Source of the DNA: Lunatimonas salinarum
GTDB taxonomy: Bacteria; Bacteroidota; Bacteroidia; Cytophagales; Cyclobacteriaceae
DNA: 64,000 nucleotides
NCBI RefSeq assembly: GCF_017811155.1
Contig: NZ_JACVCV010000017.1
Coordinates: forward strand, 30,555-94,554
Reading direction: 5' to 3'
Part shown: positions 56,804 to 63,951 of the stretch, one piece after another
Layout: every line of letters starts with the position of its first letter
Numbering within the stretch: position 1 is the first letter of the stretch
The notes under the pieces: generated by a model
The model's database searches: none
What the model was told of the DNA's origin: nothing
Seen by the model: only the letters and a program-made list of their open reading frames with translations
Program-made: the position numbers and the translations under genes

Positions 56804-57892
56804 CTAAAAATCGAATACGACAATATTGGGATCAGAATCATAGGTTATACCATAAAACTTCCTATTCTCCTCATCTACTGTAAACGACAACAACGCATGA
56901 TCAAGATCAAACGCTTGCTTAACTTCACCATCATAACTAAACACCAAGACCCTTTCATAAGGGTGAGCCTCCATTGTTTGACGCATGGTCTTTCCCGAAT
57001 ATATAGTATAAAAAAATTTGGATTTTGCTGAAGGGGAGATATAAAATTGAGGATCTTGAGTAGAAGTGACAGGCATTGGATACCCTAGCGTATAGTCAAT
57101 TTTGAATTCTGGCATAAATTGAACCGGACCCCTAACTGAAATAATATTACCTGTATGCCTATCCAGTATTTCTATGTAATCTCGCTTTAAGCCAACTTTC
57201 ACAAACTTACTTTTTTCTGGGTTTGATATTAAGTGACCACTATGAATAGAAGAAATAACACTCGCTGGTATATCTTTTACTGGGTACATTTCTCTCCATG
57301 ACCCATAAGTTTGAACAACTTCTCCTCTAAGATTGTATTCAACAAATTTTTCATCTTGGTCTGTTCTTTCTGTCATCAACGTAGAATCTGAAGCCCAAGC
57401 CATTTCTACCGCGAGGAAAAAATCATTAGTTTGATTAATAATATCCTCAGATATAGGTGAATCCGCATATACGTTATATTTTGCAATTCGTTTTTGTTCA
57501 GCATCATAGGCCCAAAAAACTCCTGGAATATCTTCGTCTAGCATCCTATGAACCATAGTAATTTCTCCCGGACCCATACCATTTACTCCTATTCGTTTGA
57601 TATACTTATTATTAATAATATCAATAACATGTAAAAGTGTGTCATTTCCTCTTTCAGCAACAATCAAAAAATCTCCCTCCCAAAATATATGTCTCGGATT
57701 CAATAGTTGAGTAAAGGAATACTTCCTTCCCTTAAGTGATATTGGTTTAGGAATATCGTTAGGGCTAAAAGTTTTAATATGGTAAGTTTCGTTTGAGATA
57801 TCTTGATTGTTCGAACCACATGACATAATTATACTTAAAAAAATCACATATAATAATACCTTATTCAGTATAAGAGTAAATATTTTAATCAT
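56804..57892 (-). CDS. BF3164-like (TolB-type six-bladed beta-propeller) lipoprotein
   Basis: Exported lipoprotein: hydrophobic signal ending in 'SIIMSC'. Segments 'LLNPRHIFWEGDFLIVAERG', 'HVIDIINNKYIKRIGVNGMG', 'GPGEITMVHRM' and 'PYERVLVFSYDGEVKQAFDL' match the BF3164-like/6-bladed propeller family of Bacteroidota. 362 aa. Family function is unknown; members often lie next to genes for small exported cysteine- or NVEALA-type peptides, as here (peptide gene 58192-58389 upstream in the same direction). AT-rich coding unlike the 45-54 kb block. Confidence 0.87.
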   Translation of the reverse strand: MIKIFTLILNKVLLYVIFLSIIMSCGSNNQDISNETYHIKTFSPNDIPKPISLKGRKYSFTQLLNPRHIFWEGDFLIVAERGNDTLLHVIDIINNKYIKRIGVNGMGPGEITMVHRMLDEDIPGVFWAYDAEQKRIAKYNVYADSPISEDIINQTNDFFLAVEMAWASDSTLMTERTDQDEKFVEYNLRGEVVQTYGSWREMYPVKDIPASVISSIHSGHLISNPEKSKFVKVGLKRDYIEILDRHTGNIISVRGPVQFMPEFKIDYTLGYPMPVTSTQDPQFYISPSAKSKFFYTIYSGKTMRQTMEAHPYERVLVFSYDGEVKQAFDLDHALLSFTVDEENRKFYGITYDSDPNIVVFDF

Positions 57893-58191
57893 AGAAATAT
57901 CTAATTTAGTAAACTCAATATTCTCAAGAAATACCTGACCAACAGCAAATAATTGCTATCAAGATCAAAGTCATAGCATGACTTACTTTATCTCATCCTT
58001 TAATTGGGATAAAAGACAATATTTCAATCATGCCATGACTCGTTAACATGTGGCAGCTAAGTAAATAAGCGAACAGGTATCTATTCTTTATAAAATATCT
58101 AATATGTGTAACCCAGTAAAAAACTGGATTAAACCTTTTTCGCTTTTTTTTGCATTCGAACCGAATAATAAGCTTTTATTGAATTAAAATA
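57893..58191. other. intergenic region between propeller and peptide genes
   Basis: 299 bp, AT-rich. No gene or clear terminator recognised. Confidence 0.35.
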
Positions 58192-58389
58192 TTACGGGTG
58201 CACGGAATCACAAGTCGAATGCCCGCCAAACCATCTTGAATCGGCAAAGATTATGCCGGTTGGGTGACGGCATGGCTCGTATAGCCAATGGCAGCAGACT
58301 CCCCCATAAGTACCTCCACCCGTAGCGCGTGCTTCGTTTTGAAGGCTACTAAACAAACCCATTCCCATCACCGCCACACTCGCGGCCAT
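58192..58389 (-). CDS. small exported cysteine-rich peptide (NVEALA-like context)
   Basis: 65 residues from ATG 58389. A hydrophobic segment 'ASVAVMGMGLFSSLQNEARA' ends in an AxA-type site; the mature part has Gly-rich 'TGGGTYGGVCCHW' and four cysteines (CC, C, C) and ends at 'CDSVHP'. Upstream in frame the sequence 'KNKRKLPKVV' supplies the positive charges a signal needs, but no ATG/GTG/TTG opens it; an ATT codon precedes it (58417-58419), so initiation at ATT is possible. No family recognised with certainty; position beside a BF3164-like lipoprotein resembles Bacteroidota NVEALA peptide loci. Confidence 0.65.
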   Translation of the reverse strand: MAASVAVMGMGLFSSLQNEARATGGGTYGGVCCHWLYEPCRHPTGIIFADSRWFGGHSTCDSVHP

Positions 58390-58611
58390 TACTACTTTTG
58401 GTAATTTCCTTTTGTTTTTAATTTTGACTAGGTTTACTGTTTAACATAGTTACTGCATTGAAATTACCTAAAAAGAGCTTTCTTGAAAAATAAATTCCAA
58501 AATATTTTGGTCAGTGAAACCAATTTTCTCTTAAACGTTTCAATATAGGTTACTGAATGTCGTGAATTTCCCTTTAAAAGTTAAATCAGTCGACAATAAA
58601 GTGCTGCTTCG

Positions 58612-58758
58612 AAAAAAGTAACACCACTGCACGATGAATCTGATATGATGATTGGCATTACGGCACTCGCAATCGAATTGATCTAGGTTACCGACAACCT
58701 AAGAGACTTCCGGCACCTTGAAAACCTGAAACTGGAAAACTGGGCGGCGAATAAGTAA
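58612..58758 (+). pseudogene. remnant of a VapC/PIN-domain toxin gene (3' part)
   Basis: In one frame: 'DESDMMIGITALAIELI', stop TAG (58684-58686), then 'VTDNLRDFRHLENLKLENWA' and a terminal stop at 58756. This matches the C-terminal third of VapC toxins (…D-x-x-I-A-A-x-A-L-x…L-V-T-N-N-x-R-x-F…L-x-x-E-N-W). No start, no N-terminal half and no antitoxin were found, so the gene is dead. Confidence 0.65.
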
Positions 58759-58825
58759 CTCCCCGTAATCGAGATTGGTCCTTCTGAGCCATTATGTCTA
58801 GAATGAAGCGCTCAGATCGGATCAG

Positions 58826-58990
58826 ATGCAGGCATACTATCCAAATGTCGACAAAGGGCAGGGATCCCTGAAGCTGCCCCGTGAAAAAACGTTCTTTGAA
58901 AACATGGGAAAAAAGAAACCGGATCAGCGTTAATGGGAAAGGACTGCCCTTAGCGAACCGGAAATATCCGAGATCTGGGCGTTTCAATAA
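58826..58990 (+). pseudogene. degenerate coding remnant of unknown family
   Basis: A frame reads 'MQAYYPNVDKGQGSLKLPRE', 'KTFFENMGKKKPDQR', stop (58931), 'WERTALSEPEISEIWAFQ', stop (58988). The protein-like composition suggests a decayed gene end; an upstream in-frame stop also exists. I cannot assign a family. Confidence 0.3.
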
Positions 58991-59073
58991 TCTATGCGGA
59001 TGTCTTGGTCACCAAACCGCAAAAATGACCCAAAAAGGGAAACATAAATGCCCATAGACAGGCCCCCGGTTTC

Positions 59074-59167
59074 GTCCAACTAAGTTTTAACCGCAATCTA
59101 GGGAGCTGCAACCCAAATAGTTGTTTTTTTTGGCTAGATTGCGTTTAAAACCCTTTACGTTAGCGGC
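59074..59167 (+). other. attC-like recombination site before the CBASS genes (hypothesis)
   Basis: GTCCAAC (59074-59080, fits RYYYAAC) lies left and CGTTAGCGGC (59158-59167) right of a 17-bp inverted repeat. Overall size of about 94 bp falls in the range of integron attC sites. The right motif recurs as CGTTGGCAGC before the CoiA-like gene. No integrase gene is in the window. Confidence 0.4.
59085..59150. repeat. 17-bp imperfect inverted repeat (16 of 17 match)
   Basis: TTTTAACCGCAATCTAG (59085-59101) and CTAGATTGCGTTTAAAA (59134-59150) pair with one mismatch around a 32-base spacer that includes an eight-T run. Confidence 0.75.
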
Positions 59168-59281
59168 TATTATACCAGCAGCCTATAATTACCAGTGTTA
59201 CTAATATTTTGACAATTTGACACACTATTATGTATCGGCAAAAAATCTGCTAATTATTTTATCTGACAAAAATATAAGCTT

Positions 59282-60160
59282 ATGGCAAAAACATTAGACC
59301 AAGGATTCGATACCTTTTTATCATGGCTCGTTCCACTCTCATCCGAACACGACAAAGCCAAATCACATAAAGATTCAGTTAACAGTTGCATGATAAATAA
59401 TTTCAAATGTTCAAACTTTTTCGAGACGGGTTCTTTTGGAAATGGAACAGGTGTAAGACATCATAGCGACACCGACTATTTTGCAGTTTGTCCTTCTTCT
59501 GAATTTTGGACTGATTCAGGATATACTCTTAGAAAAGTAAAGGAGGCATTACAAAATACATTTTGGAAAACTGAAGGGATTGAAGTTAGAAGTCCTGCTG
59601 TTAGAATTCCTTTTGGTAATTATGCTTCGGAAACATTAGAAGTTACTCCAGCCACTAGAAATGGACTTGTCTCAACTCCAGTAGGAAACAAATATTCTTA
59701 TGACATACCAAATAGTGACGGAGGATGGATGCAGTCTAGCCCAGGTGCTCATAATGCATATGTCAAGCGAGAGAATGACCGATTGGGTGGTAAGTTAAAG
59801 CCATTAATTCGATTAATAAAAGCATGGAAGTTTTATAACAATGTTCCGATAAGCTCTTTCTATTTAGAACTGCGAACGACCAAGTATGCAGAAGGAGAAT
59901 CCTCGATAGTTTACGACATAGATGTAAAGAGGGTTATGAAAATTCTTTATGATAATGACTTGCCGAGCATTCAAGACCCTATGGGTATTTCTGGGTATGT
60001 TAGGGCATGCTCAACAGATGCGAAAAGAGAAAATGCATTATCAAAAGTTAAAACTGGTTATACAAGGGCTGAAAAAGCTGTTGAAAAAAGAGAGTCAAAT
60101 GTGGATGATGCCTTCTATTGGTGGAACCTTTTTTATAACAATGAATTCCCAAATCGATGA
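59282..60160 (+). CDS. CBASS CD-NTase (cGAS/DncV-like nucleotidyltransferase, SMODS)
   Basis: Makes a cyclic oligonucleotide second messenger on phage infection, which activates the effector encoded next. Nucleotidyltransferase signature: G50-S51 in 'FFETGSFGNGTGVRHHSDTD', metal residues D63 and D65 in 'SDTDYFAV'. The third acidic position is E120 in 'SETLEVTPATR', where many CD-NTases have Asp before 'xVPA'. A helical C-terminal domain follows ('GKLKPLIRLIKAWKFY', 'SSFYLELRTTKYAEG'). 292 aa, typical. The stop overlaps the effector start as ATGA. No Cap2/Cap3 or HORMA/TRIP13 genes follow, so this is a minimal (type I) CBASS. Confidence 0.9.
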   Translation: MAKTLDQGFDTFLSWLVPLSSEHDKAKSHKDSVNSCMINNFKCSNFFETGSFGNGTGVRHHSDTDYFAVCPSSEFWTDSGYTLRKVKEALQNTFWKTEGIEVRSPAVRIPFGNYASETLEVTPATRNGLVSTPVGNKYSYDIPNSDGGWMQSSPGAHNAYVKRENDRLGGKLKPLIRLIKAWKFYNNVPISSFYLELRTTKYAEGESSIVYDIDVKRVMKILYDNDLPSIQDPMGISGYVRACSTDAKRENALSKVKTGYTRAEKAVEKRESNVDDAFYWWNLFYNNEFPNR

Positions 60161-61059
60161 ATCAAATTGCTAGCGAACAAAATAGCCAGAAGCAGCTAGA
60201 AAGACTTGCCGCACAGCGGGAATTGTATTCTTCAGCTAAAAAATGGCATGGATTCCAGATTGTGCTTACAGTTATTATTCCGGTCGTTTTAGCTGGGCTT
60301 GCTTTTATATTTAATGAATTTGCTGTTATCGCAGCAATCTTTGGTGTAGCATCGTTTTTAATTGACAGTTCAGTCATTGAGCCGGTAATTAAAAAAAGAA
60401 AAACAAAAGCTGCAAAGATTCAAGAGTTATTTGACTGTGATATTTTACAGCTGCCAAAATCTCCCCTAAAAACCGTAGACGATATTACTGTCGAAGAAGT
60501 ATTATTATATTATAATGCTCACATAAAAATTGCTACGAACGTTGAGAAAATTAAAGATTGGTACTCTCCGAAAGTCTCACAGCTACCAATAAAAATTGCA
60601 AGAATTCTTTGCCAAAGAACAAATTGTTGGTGGGACTCAAAACTTAGAGAAAGATATTCGTCTTTCCTAAAATATACTAGTTTAATTGTTTTTGTGGTTA
60701 TGATGGCTGCGGGATACATTTCGAATATATCATTAATTGAAATTACATTAATTGCCGGAGGATTAGTTCCGTTCTTTCAGTTTTGTATCAAACAATGCAA
60801 TGAAAATATAGATGCAGCTAACAGACTAAATGAACTTGTGAGTTACTCTAGACAAATATGGGATGACGCGTTAGAAAACAAATATTCCGATGACTTATTA
60901 AAGGTTAACTCAAGACGTCTGCAAGATGAAATTTTTGAACATAGAGGTAAAAGTCCATTAATTTTAGATTTGTACTATAACGTATTTAGGGACAGTGACG
61001 AAGTTTTAATGAATCGCTCAAGTGAAATTTTGGTTGATGAAGCTTTAAACAGACAATAA
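60157..61059 (+). CDS. S-4TM family pore-forming CBASS effector
   Basis: Predicted inner-membrane effector that disrupts the membrane when it senses the CD-NTase product. Four membrane helices: ~33-51, ~53-75, ~172-189 and ~192-210, in two hairpins separated by a ~95-residue cytoplasmic part; this is the S-4TM layout. The C-terminal ~85 residues are soluble ('NENIDAANRLNELVSYSRQI', 'SRRLQDEIFEHRGKSPLILD'). 300 aa. Start overlaps the CD-NTase stop, so expression is coupled. Ends directly at a cassette-like junction. Confidence 0.9.
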   Translation: MNQIASEQNSQKQLERLAAQRELYSSAKKWHGFQIVLTVIIPVVLAGLAFIFNEFAVIAAIFGVASFLIDSSVIEPVIKKRKTKAAKIQELFDCDILQLPKSPLKTVDDITVEEVLLYYNAHIKIATNVEKIKDWYSPKVSQLPIKIARILCQRTNCWWDSKLRERYSSFLKYTSLIVFVVMMAAGYISNISLIEITLIAGGLVPFFQFCIKQCNENIDAANRLNELVSYSRQIWDDALENKYSDDLLKVNSRRLQDEIFEHRGKSPLILDLYYNVFRDSDEVLMNRSSEILVDEALNRQ

Positions 61060-61061
61060 CA

Positions 61062-61520
61062 GCCGCCAATCGAGTGGCCCGACCTGAGCTAACTAGCTCA
61101 GGTTGAGGTTCTCACTATTTATCCCGACCCTCGGGACCACCGGAGTGCGACAAGAAGTCGCTTTGATAACTGTTTGACGTTCAATGAACGATTAAACCTT
61201 GTGTTCCATCACAAGTAGCCTATGGATACGTGCATTTCTGGCCACGGGATTGTGCGGTGCTATCCTGACAATATAGCCCGTAAAGGGATTCTGTGAAGAA
61301 TACCTGTTGCGCACCAACGTCAGGTGCGGGGGAGTCATGGGTATGGTCAACATAGGTGAACTGTCCTGTAAATGTCGTGACGTGTAGACAGCGAAAGACG
61401 TTGACACGCTGTGACCAAAACGGTAAGGGGTATAGTTGGCAGGCTTTTCGGTTCCTGCCACATGGATTTCGATTCCCCGGCAAAGAGGCAGGACCTAACC
61501 CCGTCCGTTATCCTAGCGGA
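61062..61520. repeat. 459-bp direct repeat, copy 1
   Basis: Aligns with 62761-63220. The first 83 bases differ at 7 positions; the remaining ~376 bases, counted from GTGCGAC, differ by the first intron base, one other substitution and one inserted C. It begins 2 bases after the effector stop and contains the hairpins CCTGAGCT..AGCTCAGG (61083-61102) and TCCCGA..TCGGGA (61122-61136). Confidence 0.92.
61145..61520 (+). mobile_element. group II intron 5' fragment (domain I region), copy 1
   Basis: Begins GTGCGAC, the group II intron 5' consensus, and folds at once into GCGAC-aagaa-GTCGC. Copy 2 continues into sequence typical of domain I and the pre-ORF region; copy 1 stops matching after TCCTAGCGGA at 61520. 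No reverse transcriptase and no domain V found, so it is a fragment. Confidence 0.6.
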
Positions 61521-61536
61521 TGGAACGAAGTGGAAA

Positions 61537-61684
61537 TCCCGCCTTAGCGGGACTAACGCTTCGGGGCGTTACCCCCGCACAGCCTGTCCCGATCTTCGGG
61601 ATAAGGGATGCTGAGAAATCAGCACAGGCATTGCACCCTCTGGAATATTATGGTATCTTCGATACTAAATGCCCATGCCGGGCA
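61537..61684. ncRNA. cluster of six perfect short hairpins (structured RNA candidate)
   Basis: Perfect stems at 61537-61552 (TCCCGC/GCGGGA), 61554-61571 (TAACGC/GCGTTA), 61587-61601 (TCCCGA/TCGGGA), 61609-61624 (TGCTGA-GAAA-TCAGCA, GNRA loop), 61653-61665 (GTATC/GATAC) and 61670-61684 (TGCCC/GGGCA). No known RNA family recognised. Confidence 0.45.
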
Positions 61685-61806
61685 CACACAAGGGGTGTAA
61701 CCAATTTGGGGTGAATGGGTTAGGCGTTCGGGTCGGCTCGCAGCGGGGCGCAGTATCGCATGATGAAATCTCGGCTCCGTTCACCCAAACTGGTCAAACC
61801 CCCAGC

Positions 61807-61816
61807 CGTTGGCAGC
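61807..61816 (+). other. cassette boundary motif before the CoiA-like gene
   Basis: CGTTGGCAGC, consensus CGTTRGCRGC with 59158-59167. It is the near reverse complement of GCYGCCAA, which follows both the CBASS and the CoiA-like genes, so gene units are framed the same way. Confidence 0.45.
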
Positions 61817-61846
61817 AAGCATAACAGAGATGACAACAAACTAACA

Positions 61847-62755
61847 ATGAAAGATGAAAACAGTTATATCGACCCGAAAATAAAAAGGGATATACGTTCT
61901 TCAATGTGTAGTGGATTGGTTGAACGTACAGCAAAACAAGTAGTAGGAAATAAAACTATACACGCTGACTTTGCCTATAAAAAAGATGGCCCTTTTTACT
62001 GTCCAGAATGTCTGTCAGACGTAATTGTTAGAAAATGTATTGATAAAAATGACCATTTTGCACATAAAGGTAGACTAAGTAATTTATTTGGCAGTAGTGA
62101 ATCTCAATTACACAAAGACTGTAAACAAGAAATATTGACAGAATTACAAAAGGCATTTCCAGAAGGCAAATGGGAAGCTGAAAGACCAATTAAAGAAAAT
62201 AAAGAAAAAGGTTTTGCACCTTTAGTTCCTGATATTAGTGGAAGAATTAACGGCAAAGCTATTGCAATTGAAGTACAACGTAGTTTTTTGAATGTAAAGA
62301 CAATAACTAAAAGAACTGAAGAATACACAAAAAGAGGTGTCGCAATTTTATGGGTCATTCCACTCAAAGAAGAATTAGGCTCCGACTATTTTAGACCAAG
62401 GTTGTTTGAAAAATTTTTACATTCAATGTATTTCAGTCGAACATATTATTGGCTCAAAGGTTTTGGCACAAAAGTAATAGCAACTCATTTTGGACGAGCA
62501 GAAAGATGGATAGAAGAAACGAATTGGTATGACGTAGAACAACAAGAGGAAAGAGATGCAGGAGGATATTGGAAAGTATTCAAAACAATTCGTGAACCAG
62601 TTTTTTATCAAAACACAATTGATATTACTAAGGATTTTATTGTTGAAGAGGCTAAAGAGTGGACACCTGAAAATGAAGATTTAACTGTACCCAAAAGACT
62701 GATTTTTAAAGATAATTTGAAAAAATGGTGGACAGACAAACCTACTCGAAAATAA
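61847..62755 (+). CDS. CoiA-like nuclease with zinc-finger N terminus
   Basis: Relative of competence protein CoiA. N-terminal zinc-ribbon-like part: C52/C55 in 'FYCPECLSDVIVRKC', H70/H73 in 'KNDHFAHKG', H89/C92 in 'LHKDCKQE'. The PD-(D/E)XK-like core has D129 in 'LVPDISGRINGKAIAIEVQR' and E142-x-Q144. 'GVAILWVIPLKEEL' is a further CoiA feature. The frame is open from 61760 but ATG 61847 lies after the boundary motif and is A-rich upstream. 302 aa. Alone in a cassette beside CBASS, it may act in defence or DNA processing; that is inference. Confidence 0.82.
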   Translation: MKDENSYIDPKIKRDIRSSMCSGLVERTAKQVVGNKTIHADFAYKKDGPFYCPECLSDVIVRKCIDKNDHFAHKGRLSNLFGSSESQLHKDCKQEILTELQKAFPEGKWEAERPIKENKEKGFAPLVPDISGRINGKAIAIEVQRSFLNVKTITKRTEEYTKRGVAILWVIPLKEELGSDYFRPRLFEKFLHSMYFSRTYYWLKGFGTKVIATHFGRAERWIEETNWYDVEQQEERDAGGYWKVFKTIREPVFYQNTIDITKDFIVEEAKEWTPENEDLTVPKRLIFKDNLKKWWTDKPTRK

Positions 62756-62760
62756 TGCCA

Positions 62761-63220
62761 GCTGCCAATCGAGTAGCCCGACCTGAGCTAAAAAGCGCAG
62801 GTTGAGGCCCTCACTATTTATCCCGACCCTCGGGACCACCGGAATGCGACAAGAAGTCGCTTTGATAACTGTTTGACGTTCAATGAACGATTAAACCTTG
62901 TGTTCCATCACAAGTAGCCTATGGATACGTGCATTTCTGGCCACGGGATTGTGCGGTGCTATCCTGACAATATAGCCCGTAAAGGGATTCTGTGAAGAAT
63001 ACCTGTTGCGCACCAACGTCAGGTGCGGGGGAGTCATGGGTATGGTCAACATAGGTGAACTGTCCTGTAAATGTCGTGACGTGTAGACAGCGAAAGACGT
63101 TGACACGCTGTGACCAAAACGGTAAGGGGTATAGTTGGCAGGCTTTTCGGTTCCTGCCACATGGATTGCGATTCCCCCGGCAAAGAGGCAGGACCTAACC
63201 CCGTCCGTTATCCTAGCGGA
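62761..63220. repeat. 459-bp direct repeat, copy 2
   Basis: Starts 5 bases after the CoiA-like stop with GCTGCCAATCGAG and matches 61062-61520. The inner hairpin 61083-61102 is kept with changes; the first intron base is A instead of G. Confidence 0.92.
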
Positions 63221-63340
63221 ACTTGGTAAGCCCGCATCCTTTCCCAGTAAGTCCGGGATTAGCCTACTGCAAAGCAGGCCCAACGGGCTGCGGGTAAAGG
63301 AAAGACGGAGAAAGCAAATGCCACCATCTAATGTGGTGGA
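62844..63340 (+). mobile_element. group II intron 5' fragment, copy 2 (longer)
   Basis: Matches copy 1 and then continues with GGAACTTGGTAAGCCCG, a segment found near the end of domain I in many group II introns, and AGAAAGCAAATGCC followed by a CCACCA/TGGTGG stem, as seen just before the intron ORF. Truncated there by the RhuM fragment; no maturase gene. First base is A (ATGCGAC), which should impair splicing. Confidence 0.65.
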
Positions 63341-63565
63341 TACGCCCACTTCCGCAACATCAAAATAGATGTTCGCTTGCAGGAAGAAACCGTTTGGCTT
63401 ACCCAGGCGCAGATGGGGCAATTGTTTGGCAAGGACAAACGCACCATCAGCGAGCAAATCAGCAATATCTACAGTGAGGGTGAATTGGAGAAAAGTGCAA
63501 CTGTCCGGAAATTCCGGATAGTTCGAACCGAAGGTGGATATCAGAAATTTAGCTTCAGTAAATAG
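63341..63565 (+). pseudogene. RhuM-family virulence protein fragment
   Basis: The frame reads through 'NIKIDVRLQEETVWLTQAQM', 'GQLFGKDKRTISEQISNIYS' and 'EGELEKSATVRKF', the helix-turn-helix-like start of RhuM/Fic-associated proteins, then diverges and stops at 63563. It has no own start codon upstream and joins intron sequence at 63341, and the long C-terminal part is missing, so both ends are lost. Confidence 0.75.
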
Positions 63566-63594
63566 TCATTTAAATCAGGTGAAAAGATAGCATA

Positions 63595-63951
63595 ATGTCA
63601 GAAACCAACCGCATAGAATACAACAAAGCAGAACTCACCAAAGAATTGGATTTGGAGAAGGAAGTGGTAGCTTTTCTCAACTATCCGGAGGGCGGCTTGG
63701 TATATGTCGGTATTGACAAAAACGGGAATACCCTTGGTGTATCATATTTAGATGGCGATATGCTAAAAATCAAAGACCGTATAAAAAACAACATCGCTCC
63801 TTCTGCCATGGGACTGTTTGATGTTGTGACTGAAAAACGAGATGGGCATGACATCATCAAAATCATAGTTGCCAGTGGCAGCGAGAAACCTTATTTCAAA
63901 AAGAAATACGGTATGACCGAGAAGGGCTGTTACATCCGCATTGGTACGTAA
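63595..63951 (+). pseudogene. AlbA_2 (Schlafen-like) ATP-binding protein, truncated
   Basis: 118 aa matching only the N-terminal DNA-binding domain of the family: 'EKEVVAFLNYPEGGLVYVGI', 'DKNGNTLGV', 'HDIIKIIVASGSEKPYFKKK', 'GCYIRIGT'. Relatives continue for 300 or more residues after 'RIG(S/T)', with an ATPase-like and winged-helix part. Here a stop follows at once (63949-63951), at what looks like a recombination junction. Could still make a short DNA-binding protein. Confidence 0.7.

Noticed and set aside
58688..58987. 99-codon minus-strand frame
   Set aside because: The plus strand shows a better match to a VapC end, and the minus translation has no recognisable motif.
61192..61483. Short frames on both strands in the direct repeat, repeated at 62891-63457
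   Set aside because: They fall in intron-like RNA structure and show no protein-like features; duplication of the DNA explains their recurrence.
61609..61624. Group II intron domain V
   Set aside because: The GAAA-capped hairpin has only a 6-bp stem and lacks the AGC triad and bulge of domain V.
61062..63220. CRISPR array
   Set aside because: Only two long copies (459 bp) with genes between; no short repeat-spacer pattern and no cas genes.
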